Part shown: positions 50,151-58,405 of the stretch, in pieces
Numbering within the stretch: position 1 is the first letter of the stretch
How the letters are laid out: every line of letters begins with the position of its first letter
Assembly (NCBI GenBank): GCA_934623575.1
Contig: CAKTVL010000005.1
Location: 1-64,000, forward strand
Reading direction: 5' to 3'
DNA from: an uncultured Oscillospiraceae bacterium
Lineage (GTDB): Bacteria > Bacillota > Clostridia > Oscillospirales > Oscillospiraceae
DNA length: 64,000 bases
Made by a program: the position numbers and the translations under genes
Notes under the pieces: model-generated
Seen by the model: the letters and a program-made list of their open reading frames with translations, nothing else
Database searches by the model: none
Told to the model about the DNA's origin: nothing

Positions 50151-51461
50151 TTATACCCGTGCTTCGGTGCCGTTGATCAGCTCAATGCGGTACTGGGAGG
50201 GGTTGGTGACGTCCGTGCCGTTGCCGGTGAAGCGGCAGTCGTTGAGGGCCGCGTAGGACCGCGGCGGCATGCAGATAAGCTCCAGCGCCGAGTCGTTGTT
50301 GACGAAGTCGATGCGGTCGATGCTGTAGGTATACGCGCTGCTGTAAACAGAGTCGTACCGCACGCCCACGCCGTTGCCGCCGATATAGTCCTCCCGCAGA
50401 TAGACCCAGCCGCCGTTGACAGCCAGCGCGCCGATGGCCCAGTCGGTCAGGCGGCAGACCTCCAGATAGGTGGGCGCGCCGGCGGTGACGCCGGTGCTGG
50501 TCCCGTCCCCGATAAAGCTGACCTCCCTGAACCGGACAAAGGCGTGCACCCGCTCCGTATCGTGCAGTGCCGACACCGTCACCGGGGCAGCAAAGACGGT
50601 GCCGTTCCCCACCAGCTCCACGGCGCAGCCCACTGTCACCGGCTGCGTATAGGTCACCTCCGGCAGGTCCACCATGAGCTTGGTGTCGGCGTCATACGTC
50701 TGCGCCAGATGGTCCAGCAGCGCCTGCAGCTCCTGCGCCGTGCCCAGGGGCGTGTCCTCGTCGCTGAAGTGCAGCACCTGCTGCTTCTCGTACTCCACCG
50801 TCATGGTCAGCTGGATCTCATCGCCGTTTTTCATCCGCAGCGTCCACACCACCTCGTTGTGGGCGCAGGTGTTGTCCGCCCACAGCCGCCGGTACAGCAG
50901 GGCCGGGGACTCCAGCGTCTCCTGCTCCGCGTCGGACAGGCGCACCCGCCCCACGCCCTCCGGGGCGTTGACGGTCAGATCCCAGCTGTCCAGCAGGGCG
51001 GCAAAGTCCTCCGCGGCATAGTCCCGGGAGATGGCGTCCTCCACGATGACCGTGGCCGGGCAGTCCACCGTGCCGCCGTCGGGGATCAGCTCCGAGTGAT
51101 AGCCCACAGGCTCGGTGTGGCCCATCGGCTCCGGCGTCATGGCGGTGAACAGGTGGTATTCCCGGCCGTCGGCGGCGGTATAGTAGGTCTGGCAGGCGGC
51201 CAGATAGGCGTCCATGGCCGCATCCGGGACATCGGGCGCCTCCCCATCCGCCGGCACTCCCGCCGGGCGGGGCCGCAGCAGGAAGAACGCCGCTGCCAGC
51301 ACCACCGCAGCTGAGAGCAGCAGCAACCGGCGCAGCCGGCGGCTGGGCGTGCGGGGCATGGCCATGGCGGTGCGCTCCGTCAGCGTGGCGGTGCAATATG
51401 GACAGAAGGAGGCCTCCTGCGGCAGCGGCGCGCCGCAGTGGGGACAGATCTTTTTCTCCAT
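50151..51461 (-). CDS. Zinc-ribbon membrane protein with beta-helix-like exterior
   Basis: A 436-residue protein. Residues 4-25 form a zinc ribbon (CPHCGAPL...FCPYC), followed by a basic stretch, a membrane span near 48-66 (LLLLSAAVVLAAAFFLL) and a large outer domain. Its last 200 residues have repeated short strands (VTVSALHDTERVHAFVRFRE, SFIGDGTSTG, RIDFVNNDSALEL, NDCRFTGNGTDVT) as in right-handed parallel beta-helices. ATG 51461 overlaps the kinase stop by one base, so the two are translated together. Likely an envelope sensor or effector of the kinase (inference); the rest of the open frame up to 51986 is antisense-type shadow. Confidence 0.7.
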   Translation of the reverse strand: MEKKICPHCGAPLPQEASFCPYCTATLTERTAMAMPRTPSRRLRRLLLLSAAVVLAAAFFLLRPRPAGVPADGEAPDVPDAAMDAYLAACQTYYTAADGREYHLFTAMTPEPMGHTEPVGYHSELIPDGGTVDCPATVIVEDAISRDYAAEDFAALLDSWDLTVNAPEGVGRVRLSDAEQETLESPALLYRRLWADNTCAHNEVVWTLRMKNGDEIQLTMTVEYEKQQVLHFSDEDTPLGTAQELQALLDHLAQTYDADTKLMVDLPEVTYTQPVTVGCAVELVGNGTVFAAPVTVSALHDTERVHAFVRFREVSFIGDGTSTGVTAGAPTYLEVCRLTDWAIGALAVNGGWVYLREDYIGGNGVGVRYDSVYSSAYTYSIDRIDFVNNDSALELICMPPRSYAALNDCRFTGNGTDVTNPSQYRIELINGTEARV

Positions 51462-52171
51462 CACAACGCCTCCCGCAGTTCCCGCACGGTGGCGTAGCGC
51501 TGGTCCGGGTTGGTCATGGTACATCTCCGCACCACGCGGCCCGCGTGGCCGGGGGCCAGCCTTGTGGAGGGGTGCTGCCCGGTGAGCATCACGTTCAGCA
51601 GCACGCCCAGGGAGTAGATGTCCGCGCGGCCGTCCGTCTGAGACAGGCCGAACTGCTCCGGCGCGGCATAGCCGGTGGTGCCCAGCACCACCGTGTCGGC
51701 GGTGCCGTCGGGCTTGACCATGCGGCTGGCGTCGAAGTCGATGAGCACCGCCTGGTCGCCCCGCAGGATGACATTGCTGTCCTTCACGTCCCGGTGCACC
51801 GCGCCCAGGGAGTGCAGCACCCACAGCGCGGCGCACACGTCCTCTGTCACCCGCCGGGCCTCCGGCCAGGACAGCACGCCGCCCTCCAGCAGGAAGGTCA
51901 GGGTGTCCCCCTGGACGTACTCCTCCAGCACGGCCACCTGGCCGTCCCGGGCGGCTACCTCCTCGATGCGGGGCAGCTGGGGACAATCCACCGTCAGCAA
52001 ACGGCGATAGACCGCGTCGCCGCCGGTAAACTGCCGGAATATGTAGCGCTTTCCGGTGTCCCGGTGGCGCAGCAGCGTCACGCTGCCCCGGGCGCCCCGT
52101 TTCAGCAACCGGACCGGCTCAAAACGCTCGTCCACTGCGCACAGCAGCGCATCGTACAGGGTGTCATGCAC
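51461..52171 (-). CDS. Hanks-type serine/threonine protein kinase, soluble
   Basis: A 236-residue kinase domain with no membrane span or extracellular sensor. VRLLKRGARGSVTLLRHRDTGKRYIFR is a diverged glycine loop, VLEEYVQGDTLTFLL the hinge, VHRDVKDSNVIL the catalytic loop, LIDFDASRM the metal motif (DFD instead of DFG) and LGTTGYAAPEQFG, RADIYSLGVLLNVMLTG the C-lobe. The ATP-site Lys appears as KRYIFR, where the usual VAIK Lys is Phe/Arg-shifted, so activity should be tested. Divergent from an HTH protein gene. Confidence 0.83.
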   Translation of the reverse strand: MHDTLYDALLCAVDERFEPVRLLKRGARGSVTLLRHRDTGKRYIFRQFTGGDAVYRRLLTVDCPQLPRIEEVAARDGQVAVLEEYVQGDTLTFLLEGGVLSWPEARRVTEDVCAALWVLHSLGAVHRDVKDSNVILRGDQAVLIDFDASRMVKPDGTADTVVLGTTGYAAPEQFGLSQTDGRADIYSLGVLLNVMLTGQHPSTRLAPGHAGRVVRRCTMTNPDQRYATVRELREAL

Positions 52172-52295
52172 GGTCTCTCCCCCTCTCCTTGACAGTTTTT
52201 TCTAAAAGCTATGCAGCCAGCATATTGTTTTTTGTTCCGTTTTTCTCTATTATATTACAGGAAACGACACTCTATGTAAAGGCGGTATCGCAGGA

Positions 52296-52721
52296 ATGAC
52301 CGAAAAAAACACCGACCAGCTGCAGCAGGAGCTGATGAGCAGCAACGATCTGGATCGCTTTCTGTCTGAAAATGACGACAGCTTCCGCGATACGCCGCTG
52401 CAGCTGACGCTTCAGCGGCTCTTCAACGCCACAGGGCTGTCCAAGGCGGCGCTGGCCAAGCAGTCCGGCATCAGCGAGGTGTATCTGCACCAGCTGTTCT
52501 CCGGATGCCGCTTCCCCTCCCGCAACCGGCTGCTGTGCGTATGCTTCGGGCTGGGCGCGTCGGTGGAGGACACCCAGGCCCTGCTGCAGCAGGCGCGGCA
52601 CGCGCCGCTGTACACCCGCGACCGGCGGGACGCCATCATTTTATTCGGCCTGAGCCACGGCATGGACCTGTTTCAGGTCAACGACAAGCTATTTACTGAA
52701 AAGCTGGACACCTTGTGCTGA
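52296..52721 (+). CDS. Helix-turn-helix protein, XRE-like
   Basis: A 141-residue protein. After a polar N-terminus (residues 1-35), LTLQRLFNATGLSKAALAKQSGISEVYLHQLFSGCRFPSRNRLL is a Cro/XRE-type helix-turn-helix in which contacts fall in SKAALAKQSG and SEVYLHQLF; the C-terminal third (QALLQQARHAPLYTRDRRDAIILFGLSHG) is helical. It diverges from the kinase gene, with 124 bases between them, and so is a probable partner or target of the kinase. Not assigned to a named family. Confidence 0.75.
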   Translation: MTEKNTDQLQQELMSSNDLDRFLSENDDSFRDTPLQLTLQRLFNATGLSKAALAKQSGISEVYLHQLFSGCRFPSRNRLLCVCFGLGASVEDTQALLQQARHAPLYTRDRRDAIILFGLSHGMDLFQVNDKLFTEKLDTLC

Positions 52722-52742
52722 CCAGCTGCCTCAGTGGGGGGT

Positions 52743-52784
52743 ACGCAGAAAAGGGAGCGCGGTACGGCGCTCCCTTTTCTGCGT
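52743..52784. terminator. 18-bp perfect terminator hairpin
   Basis: ACGCAGAAAAGGGAGCGC pairs exactly with GCGCTCCCTTTTCTGCGT around six bases. Confidence 0.75.
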
Positions 52785-52790
52785 TCTGCG

Positions 52791-53225
52791 CTATTCCGGT
52801 ATGCTTCCTTCCGCCAGCAGCCAGACCCCGGCTGTCAGCAGCAGCGCCTCCGGCGGCAGGCGGCCCCAGCGCCGGGGCAGCGGAAGCTCTTGGGGCTCGA
52901 TGACGCCGCCGCCGACCGTGGTCAAACCGCGCTGCACGCACAGCACCGGGCGCGGGGACACGCCGGAGAGCGTCAGGCTGCACCGGGGCGACAGGCCGTA
53001 GTCCACCGCCTGCCGCGTCCGCAGCGGAAGGGCGGCGCCCTGCGGCAGCAGCACCGTGCGGCACAGCGGCCCGCGCGTCAGCAGGGCCAGGCGCGCCGCG
53101 CCGGCGCGGTCCAGCGCCAGCAGGGCCCAGCAGCGGCGCAGCAGCACCGCCTCGTCCACCGTGCGCGCCTGCGGCGGCAGCCAGCGGCACAGCGCGCCGC
53201 CGCGAAATACAGCCAGGTCGTCCAT
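52791..53225 (-). CDS. Hypothetical protein
   Basis: A 144-residue Leu/Arg/Ala-rich protein (MDDLAVFRGGALCRWLPPQA, LLRRCWALLALDRAGAARLA, VGGGVIEPQELPLPRRWGRL). GGGAGGTGAG lies just before ATG 53225, and the frame runs to a terminator, which favours a real gene. No signal peptide, membrane span or recognised domain. Function unknown. Confidence 0.55.
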   Translation of the reverse strand: MDDLAVFRGGALCRWLPPQARTVDEAVLLRRCWALLALDRAGAARLALLTRGPLCRTVLLPQGAALPLRTRQAVDYGLSPRCSLTLSGVSPRPVLCVQRGLTTVGGGVIEPQELPLPRRWGRLPPEALLLTAGVWLLAEGSIPE

Positions 53226-53363
53226 ACGCTCACCTCCCGCATAGTCTGTCACGCTGCGGCGGCTCTTATGCCCCGCGCACCCCGCGCACCGGCGAAAAAT
53301 TCCGCTGTCCTTTTTGCCGCAGGTGTGGTACAATAGCCAAGAATCTGCTAAGGAGGTGGCGTC

Positions 53364-53924
53364 ATGCCCTTTCGCGCCCATTTACATACGGTGAACCGCC
53401 ACCGGCGTCTGGTGCGGCACTACTGCTTCCGGCTGGGGCTGGTGTGGCAAGGGCTGACCCACGATCTGAGCAAATACAGCCTCACGGAGTTCTGGCGGGG
53501 CGTGAAATACTACCAGGGCTGGCGCAGCCCCAACGACCAGGAACGGCTGGAAAACGGCGTCAGCCTGGCCTGGCTGCACCACAAGGGCCGCAACCGCCAC
53601 CACTTCGAGTACTGGATCGACTACTGCCGCCGGGAGGATGGCACCATCTACATCGGCGGGTGCAAGATGCCCAAAAAATATGTGGCGGAGATGTTCTGCG
53701 ACCGCATCGCCGCCTGCCGGGTCTATCAGGGCGAGGCGTACACCGACGCGTCTCCCTATGACTACTACCAGCGCAGCAAGGACCTGCGGCGGACGGACGC
53801 CAGCCGCTTCATGCACCCGGAGACGGCGGCACTGCTGGACCGGTGGCTGCTGCTGCTGAAGGAGCAGGGCGAGGACGCGGCCTTCGCCGCCATCCGCCGC
53901 GAGCTGGCGGACAGCGCATATTGA
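53364..53924 (+). CDS. DUF5662 family protein
   Basis: A 186-residue protein with the DUF5662 pattern: HLHTVNRHRRLVRHYCFRLGLVWQGLTHDLSKYSLTEFW at the N-terminus, AWLHHKGRNRHHFEYWIDYC in the middle and KMPKKYVAEMFCDRIAACRVYQGEAY. The His-rich segments (THDLSKYS, HHKGRNRHHFEYW) recall HD-type phosphohydrolases, so a metal-bound hydrolase fold is possible. AGGAGGTGG precedes ATG. Function unknown; common in Clostridia. Confidence 0.78.
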   Translation: MPFRAHLHTVNRHRRLVRHYCFRLGLVWQGLTHDLSKYSLTEFWRGVKYYQGWRSPNDQERLENGVSLAWLHHKGRNRHHFEYWIDYCRREDGTIYIGGCKMPKKYVAEMFCDRIAACRVYQGEAYTDASPYDYYQRSKDLRRTDASRFMHPETAALLDRWLLLLKEQGEDAAFAAIRRELADSAY

Positions 53925-54030
53925 TTTCTTCGTTAAGAGAAAAACAAGGAAATTTCACAATTTTCCTTGCTTTCCCGCACCTTTTGTTTTACAATGTTTT
54001 GGTACATTTTGATGTGAGGTTGCCTACAAC

Positions 54031-54918
54031 ATGACCCATCCCTATAAAACGCGGGAGGGCGGCGCCACGGTAACGGTGTTCGTGCCCTACGACTGCCAGA
54101 ACCACTGCCCCTTCTGCATCAACAAAAAAGAATATGCCGACTGCTCCGGCTTCAGCCTGGAGAAAATACTGGAGAGCATCCGGGTGATGGACAGCATCAC
54201 GCCCCGGTGCGACTTTGTGTTCACCGGCGGCGAGCCGCTGGCCGACCTGAACGCACTGCAGCAGATGCTGGACGCCATCCCCGCCACCCATAAGATCTAT
54301 ATCAACACCACCTTCCCCGCCCAGGAGCACACCACCTTCGACGAGATGCTGGCCTTTACGGAGAAGAATAAGGGCAAGATCACCTGCATGAACATCTCCC
54401 GCCACCTGGTGAAGTATGTGGAGGAGAGCCCTGACGAGGTGCTGGGCCGGATCGCCTGCCCCACCCGCATCAACTGCGTGCTGTACAAGAACTATCCGGC
54501 GGCCAAGCTGGTGGACTATGTGGAGCGGTTTCTGCCCTACCGCATCCCCATCCAGTTCCGGTACGACTACACCGAGACCACGCCGGAGAACCTGTACGAG
54601 GAGGACAACGACAGGATCCTGCAGGACCTGAAGCGGCTGTTCACCTACAAGGGGCTGGACGGCTGCCGCATGCGCAACGGCTTCCACTTCGAGTACAAGG
54701 GCCTGCACATGACGTATCACAAGACGCTGCCCTACTCCACCATCGTGGAAAAGGGCGAGGACGGCGTGACCTACGACATCCTGTACGACATCCTCATCAA
54801 GCAGAACGGCGAGATCCACAGCGACTGGACGGGCGTGAAGATGGATGTGGACGCCTATCGCAAGGTGGTGTTCGAGCCCTACGACCTAAAGGTGCTCAAC
54901 GGGACCATCGATTTCTGA
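54031..54918 (+). CDS. Radical SAM protein
   Basis: A 295-residue radical SAM enzyme. VPYDCQNHCPFCINKK holds the three Cys for the [4Fe-4S] cluster (C-x3-C-x2-C), CDFVFTGGEPLADL is the GGE motif that binds SAM, and KIYINTTFP, CPTRINCVLYKNYP follow in the barrel. There are no extra Cys clusters of a SPASM domain. Target reaction unknown. It stands alone, with AT-rich DNA before it. Confidence 0.83.
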   Translation: MTHPYKTREGGATVTVFVPYDCQNHCPFCINKKEYADCSGFSLEKILESIRVMDSITPRCDFVFTGGEPLADLNALQQMLDAIPATHKIYINTTFPAQEHTTFDEMLAFTEKNKGKITCMNISRHLVKYVEESPDEVLGRIACPTRINCVLYKNYPAAKLVDYVERFLPYRIPIQFRYDYTETTPENLYEEDNDRILQDLKRLFTYKGLDGCRMRNGFHFEYKGLHMTYHKTLPYSTIVEKGEDGVTYDILYDILIKQNGEIHSDWTGVKMDVDAYRKVVFEPYDLKVLNGTIDF

Positions 54919-54934
54919 GAGCGCACAAAGGAGA

Positions 54935-55012
54935 CGGCAGAAAGCACCCTCGCGTAAAACGAAGGCTTTTCGACAAGCTGAAAGAGACGGCGTCCGCCGT
55001 CTCTTTTTTTGC
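54935..55012 (+). terminator. Repeat-associated terminator
   Basis: GGCTTTTCGACAAGCTGA at about 54964-54981 shares TTTTCGACAAGCTG with the repeat at 44089, and is followed at once by AAAGAGACGGCG/CGCCGTCTCTTT (54981-55006) and a T run. It terminates the radical SAM gene and appears to be a relative of the composite repeat. Confidence 0.65.
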
Positions 55013-55204
55013 AGCCGCGGCGCGGAACCCGCCGGCACTGCGCGCCGTCATATAGAGGGTGAAGGGCTTGGCGGAAAATAAACGGCTTGTTTTCATTTAC
55101 CCCCTTTTCCTTCCGCCCGGTTTGTATTATAATGAGGTACTGGGCCGGCTGCTGGCAGACCGGCACAGTCAAAACAGTTTTGAGTGAGGACAAGGAGCGA
55201 TTCT

Positions 55205-55663
55205 ATGAAACGTTTTATTACCCTGATGCTGGCCATGGTGATGGCCCTGTCTCTGGCCGCCTGCGGCAGCAAGGACACCGCTTCCGTGGATGCGGCGGGC
55301 CTGGCCAAGGCGCTGGCCGAGCGCGTGTCCTTCGACAGCACCATGACCGCCCTGAGCGCTGACGACCTGGGGTTCTATATCGAGCTGCCGGACAAGTGCA
55401 CGACGGGCGCGTATATGTCCGACGGCAGCACCATGGAGGAGATCTTCGTGGTGGCCTGCGAGAGCAAGACCGATGCCGACGCGGTGAAGGTGTCCATCCA
55501 GGCGCTGCTGGACAGCCAGAAGCAGGAGGCGGAGCGGTATCAGGCGGAGGAAGCGGCGCGGCTGGACAACGCGGTCTTCGGCACCTACGGGACCTGCGTG
55601 GTGCTGTGCGTGACCGCTGATACCGACACGGCCAACGCGGTGATCAAGGAGTATGTGGGATGA
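55205..55663 (+). CDS. DUF4358 lipoprotein
   Basis: A 152-residue lipoprotein: MKRFITLMLAMVMALSLAAC with Cys20 in an LAAC lipobox, then a DUF4358 domain (DLGFYIELPDKCTTGAYMSDGSTMEEIFVVACES and FGTYGTCVVLCVTADTDTA in segments). Function unknown, but DUF4358 genes regularly precede DHHW/MBOAT surface-acylation genes in Clostridia, as here. ACAAGGAG before ATG 55205. The stop overlaps the next gene (ATGA). A TATAAT at 55128-55133 is the likely -10 box. Confidence 0.8.
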   Translation: MKRFITLMLAMVMALSLAACGSKDTASVDAAGLAKALAERVSFDSTMTALSADDLGFYIELPDKCTTGAYMSDGSTMEEIFVVACESKTDADAVKVSIQALLDSQKQEAERYQAEEAARLDNAVFGTYGTCVVLCVTADTDTANAVIKEYVG

Positions 55664-56895
55664 GTCCACGGTACGAAAAACGGCGTAACGGCGGGGGCGG
55701 AGCCATTCTGCTGCTGATCGCGGCGGCGGCGCTGGTGGTGGCGATCCTGGCCATTTTTACCGATGTATTCAACGGAAAAAAGGCCCCGGACACCACGCCG
55801 GACGACCCGGCCATCACCCAGCCGGACGGCGGAAATACCCCGCAGACCGGTGTGGACAGCAACGAAAACAAAGGTGGAAGCGATAAGAACGACGTTGACA
55901 CCGACAAGAACGACGGCCAGACCGGCACGGAGGGCGGCAAGACCACGGTGACCACCACCAAGCCGGCCAGCTCCAGTGTCATCACCGCCAGCGACAAGCC
56001 CTATCAGTCCGGCGGCGTGTACATTGTGGGCAGCGCCGGGTACGAGATGTACAACTATGTAGGCTCGCTGGCGGAGAAGTACCAGAGCGTGGTCAACGGT
56101 GTGGCGGACAGTCTCAGCGGCGTCAGCAATGTGTACGCCATGGCTATCCCCTTGTCCAGCGGCATCACCCTGCCGGACAGCCTGTACAGTGACATCCCCG
56201 GCAGCGACCAGGCACAGGCGGAGAAGGATATTCTGGCGGGAATGGGGCAGAATGTAAAGACGGTGCCCCTGCACGACGCGCTGATGGCCCACCGGACGGA
56301 GTATATCTACTTCCGCACCGACCACCACTGGACGGCGCTGGGCGCGTACTACGCCTATGTGCAGTTCTGCAATGCCAAGGGCATCACGCCCCACGCCCTC
56401 AGCGACTATGAGGTCAGCCAGTACGACGGCTTTCTCGGCTCGTTCTACAACGACGGCGGAAAGCCGGACGCCATGAAGAACGACCCGGACACGGTGAACG
56501 CCTATCACCCCGTCAGCGCCACCGCGTCCATGCGGTACGGTGACAGCGAGAACAGCACCCTCACCGGCGGCAAGGTGATCTTTGACGAGTCCACCGCAGC
56601 GGCCAGCCTGAAATACGGCGCGTTCATCATGGGCGACAACCCCTTTACGGTGATCGAGAACCCGGAGGTCAGCAACGGCCAGAGCTGCATCGTGGTGAAG
56701 GAGTCCTTCGGCAACGCCTTTGTGCCGTTCCTGGTGGACCACTACCAGACGGTGTATGTGGTGGACTACCGCTACTACAGCGGCAGCGTTTCACAGCTGG
56801 CCAGGGACAAGGGCGTGACGGACGTGCTGTTCGTCAACAACCTGTCCGCCATCCGCGGCAGCTACCAGATGGGCAAGCTCAACGGCGTGAAGTAA
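55660..56895 (+). CDS. DHHW family membrane-anchored protein (AlgX/SGNH-like), first
   Basis: A 411-residue protein with a short cytosolic basic start, one span (residues 15-37), a 75-residue Thr/Asp/Asn/Gly-rich linker, and an extracellular domain. TDHHWTALGAYYAYVQFC near residue 220 is the DHHW motif that, in AlgX/AlgJ relatives, is part of a Ser-His-Asp centre moving acetyl groups to polysaccharide. VVKESFGNAFVPFLVDHY holds the catalytic-type Ser. Coupled to the DUF4358 gene and followed by an MBOAT gene. Confidence 0.82.
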   Translation: MSPRYEKRRNGGGGAILLLIAAAALVVAILAIFTDVFNGKKAPDTTPDDPAITQPDGGNTPQTGVDSNENKGGSDKNDVDTDKNDGQTGTEGGKTTVTTTKPASSSVITASDKPYQSGGVYIVGSAGYEMYNYVGSLAEKYQSVVNGVADSLSGVSNVYAMAIPLSSGITLPDSLYSDIPGSDQAQAEKDILAGMGQNVKTVPLHDALMAHRTEYIYFRTDHHWTALGAYYAYVQFCNAKGITPHALSDYEVSQYDGFLGSFYNDGGKPDAMKNDPDTVNAYHPVSATASMRYGDSENSTLTGGKVIFDESTAAASLKYGAFIMGDNPFTVIENPEVSNGQSCIVVKESFGNAFVPFLVDHYQTVYVVDYRYYSGSVSQLARDKGVTDVLFVNNLSAIRGSYQMGKLNGVK

Positions 56896-56903
56896 AGGCT
56901 TTG

Positions 56904-56932
56904 AACAGGGCGGGCATACTGCCCGCCCTGTT
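56904..56932 (+). terminator. Hairpin between DHHW and MBOAT genes
   Basis: AACAGGGCGGGCA, TAC, TGCCCGCCCTGTT then TTG. Possibly only partial termination within the cluster. Confidence 0.7.
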
Positions 56933-56992
56933 TTGATACGCAGGACCCGCGATTTCGATACGCAATACACACGGAAACGGAGGAACCACCGC

Positions 56993-58393
56993 ATGGTATT
57001 CAGCAGCACCACATTTTTGCTGGCATTTCTGCCGCTGGTGGCCATATTGTACTATATTTGCCCGCGGAAGCTGCGGAACGGCCTGCTGCTGTTTTTCAGC
57101 CTGCTGTTCTACGGCTGGGGCGAGCCCAAGTATATCCTCATTATGCTGTTCTCCACGGTGTTCGACTACTGCAACGGCCTGGCCATCGGACACTTCCGCA
57201 GCAAGGGGAAGGAAAAGGGCGCCAAGGCGGTGCTGGTGATCTCCGTGGTGGGGAACCTGGCCATCCTGGGCTTTTTCAAGTACACGGACTTCGTCATCAC
57301 CAACCTGAACGGCCTGCTGGGCACGGCCATCCCCGCCCTGGGGCTGCTGCTGCCCATCGGCATCTCCTTCTACACCTTCCAGACCATGAGCTACACCATC
57401 GACGTGTACCGGGGACTGGTGCCGCCCCAGCGGAACATCATCGACTTCGGCGCGTATGTGACGCTGTTCCCCCAGCTGATCGCGGGGCCCATCGTGCAGT
57501 ACAAGACGGTGGCCTATGACCTGGAGCACCGGCGGGAGTCCGTCAGTGAGGCCAGCGAGGGCCTGCAGCGGCTGGTGATCGGCCTGGGCAAGAAGGTGCT
57601 CATCGCCAACCAGATGGGCGCCATCTGGGAGGACATCGCCGCCATGTCGGACCCCACGGCGGTGACGGCGTGGATCGGCGCCATCGCCTACACCTTCCAG
57701 ATCTACTTCGACTTCTCCGGCTATTCGGACATGGCCATCGGCCTGGGCCACTTCTTCGGCTTCCACTTCCTGGAGAACTTCAACTATCCCTATGAGTCCC
57801 GGTCCGTCACGGAATTCTGGCGGCGGTGGCACATCAGCCTGTCCACCTGGTTCCGGGAGTATGTGTATATCCCCTTGGGCGGCAACCGCAGGGGCAAGGG
57901 GCGGCAGCTGGTGAACATCGCCATCGTGTGGCTGCTGACGGGCCTGTGGCACGGGGCCAGCTGGAACTTCGTGCTGTGGGGCGTGTACTACGCGGTACTG
58001 CTGCTGCTGGAAAAGACGTTTTTGCTGAAATGGCTGGACAAGGCGCCCCGGTTCGTGGGGCACCTCTACACCTGCTTCTGCTTCACCATGGGCTGGGTGC
58101 TGTTCGCCATCACGGACCTCGGGGTGCTGGGGCAGTATGTGGGGCACATGTTCTCCGGAACGTTTGCCGACAGCACCACGGCGTATCTGCTGCGGTGCGA
58201 CTGGCTGCTGCTGGTGCTGGCGGTGATCGGCTGCACCAGCCTGCCCAAGCGGCTGTGGGAAAAGCGGGAAGCCGCCCTCTCCCCTGCCCTGTCCGACGGA
58301 CTGCGGACGGTGTGGGTGGTGCTGGTGCTGCTGGTGTCCATGGCCTTTCTGGTGGGCGACAGCTACAACCCGTTTTTGTATTTCAGATTTTAA
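56993..58393 (+). CDS. MBOAT family O-acyltransferase (AlgI/DltB-like)
   Basis: A 466-residue membrane protein of the MBOAT family. FSSTTFLLAFLPLVAILYYICP, YGWGEPKYILIML, GISFYTFQTMSYTIDVYRG, DFSGYSDMAIGLG, NFNYPYESRSVTEFWRRWHISLSTWFREYVYIPLGGNRRG in segments, and LLTGLWHGASWNFVLWG with the catalytic His at about residue 320 are all present. It passes an acyl (usually acetyl) group across the membrane for attachment to surface polysaccharide by the DHHW partners. ACGGAGG before ATG 56993. Confidence 0.9.
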   Translation: MVFSSTTFLLAFLPLVAILYYICPRKLRNGLLLFFSLLFYGWGEPKYILIMLFSTVFDYCNGLAIGHFRSKGKEKGAKAVLVISVVGNLAILGFFKYTDFVITNLNGLLGTAIPALGLLLPIGISFYTFQTMSYTIDVYRGLVPPQRNIIDFGAYVTLFPQLIAGPIVQYKTVAYDLEHRRESVSEASEGLQRLVIGLGKKVLIANQMGAIWEDIAAMSDPTAVTAWIGAIAYTFQIYFDFSGYSDMAIGLGHFFGFHFLENFNYPYESRSVTEFWRRWHISLSTWFREYVYIPLGGNRRGKGRQLVNIAIVWLLTGLWHGASWNFVLWGVYYAVLLLLEKTFLLKWLDKAPRFVGHLYTCFCFTMGWVLFAITDLGVLGQYVGHMFSGTFADSTTAYLLRCDWLLLVLAVIGCTSLPKRLWEKREAALSPALSDGLRTVWVVLVLLVSMAFLVGDSYNPFLYFRF

Positions 58394-58405
58394 GGAGGCG
58401 GCGCT

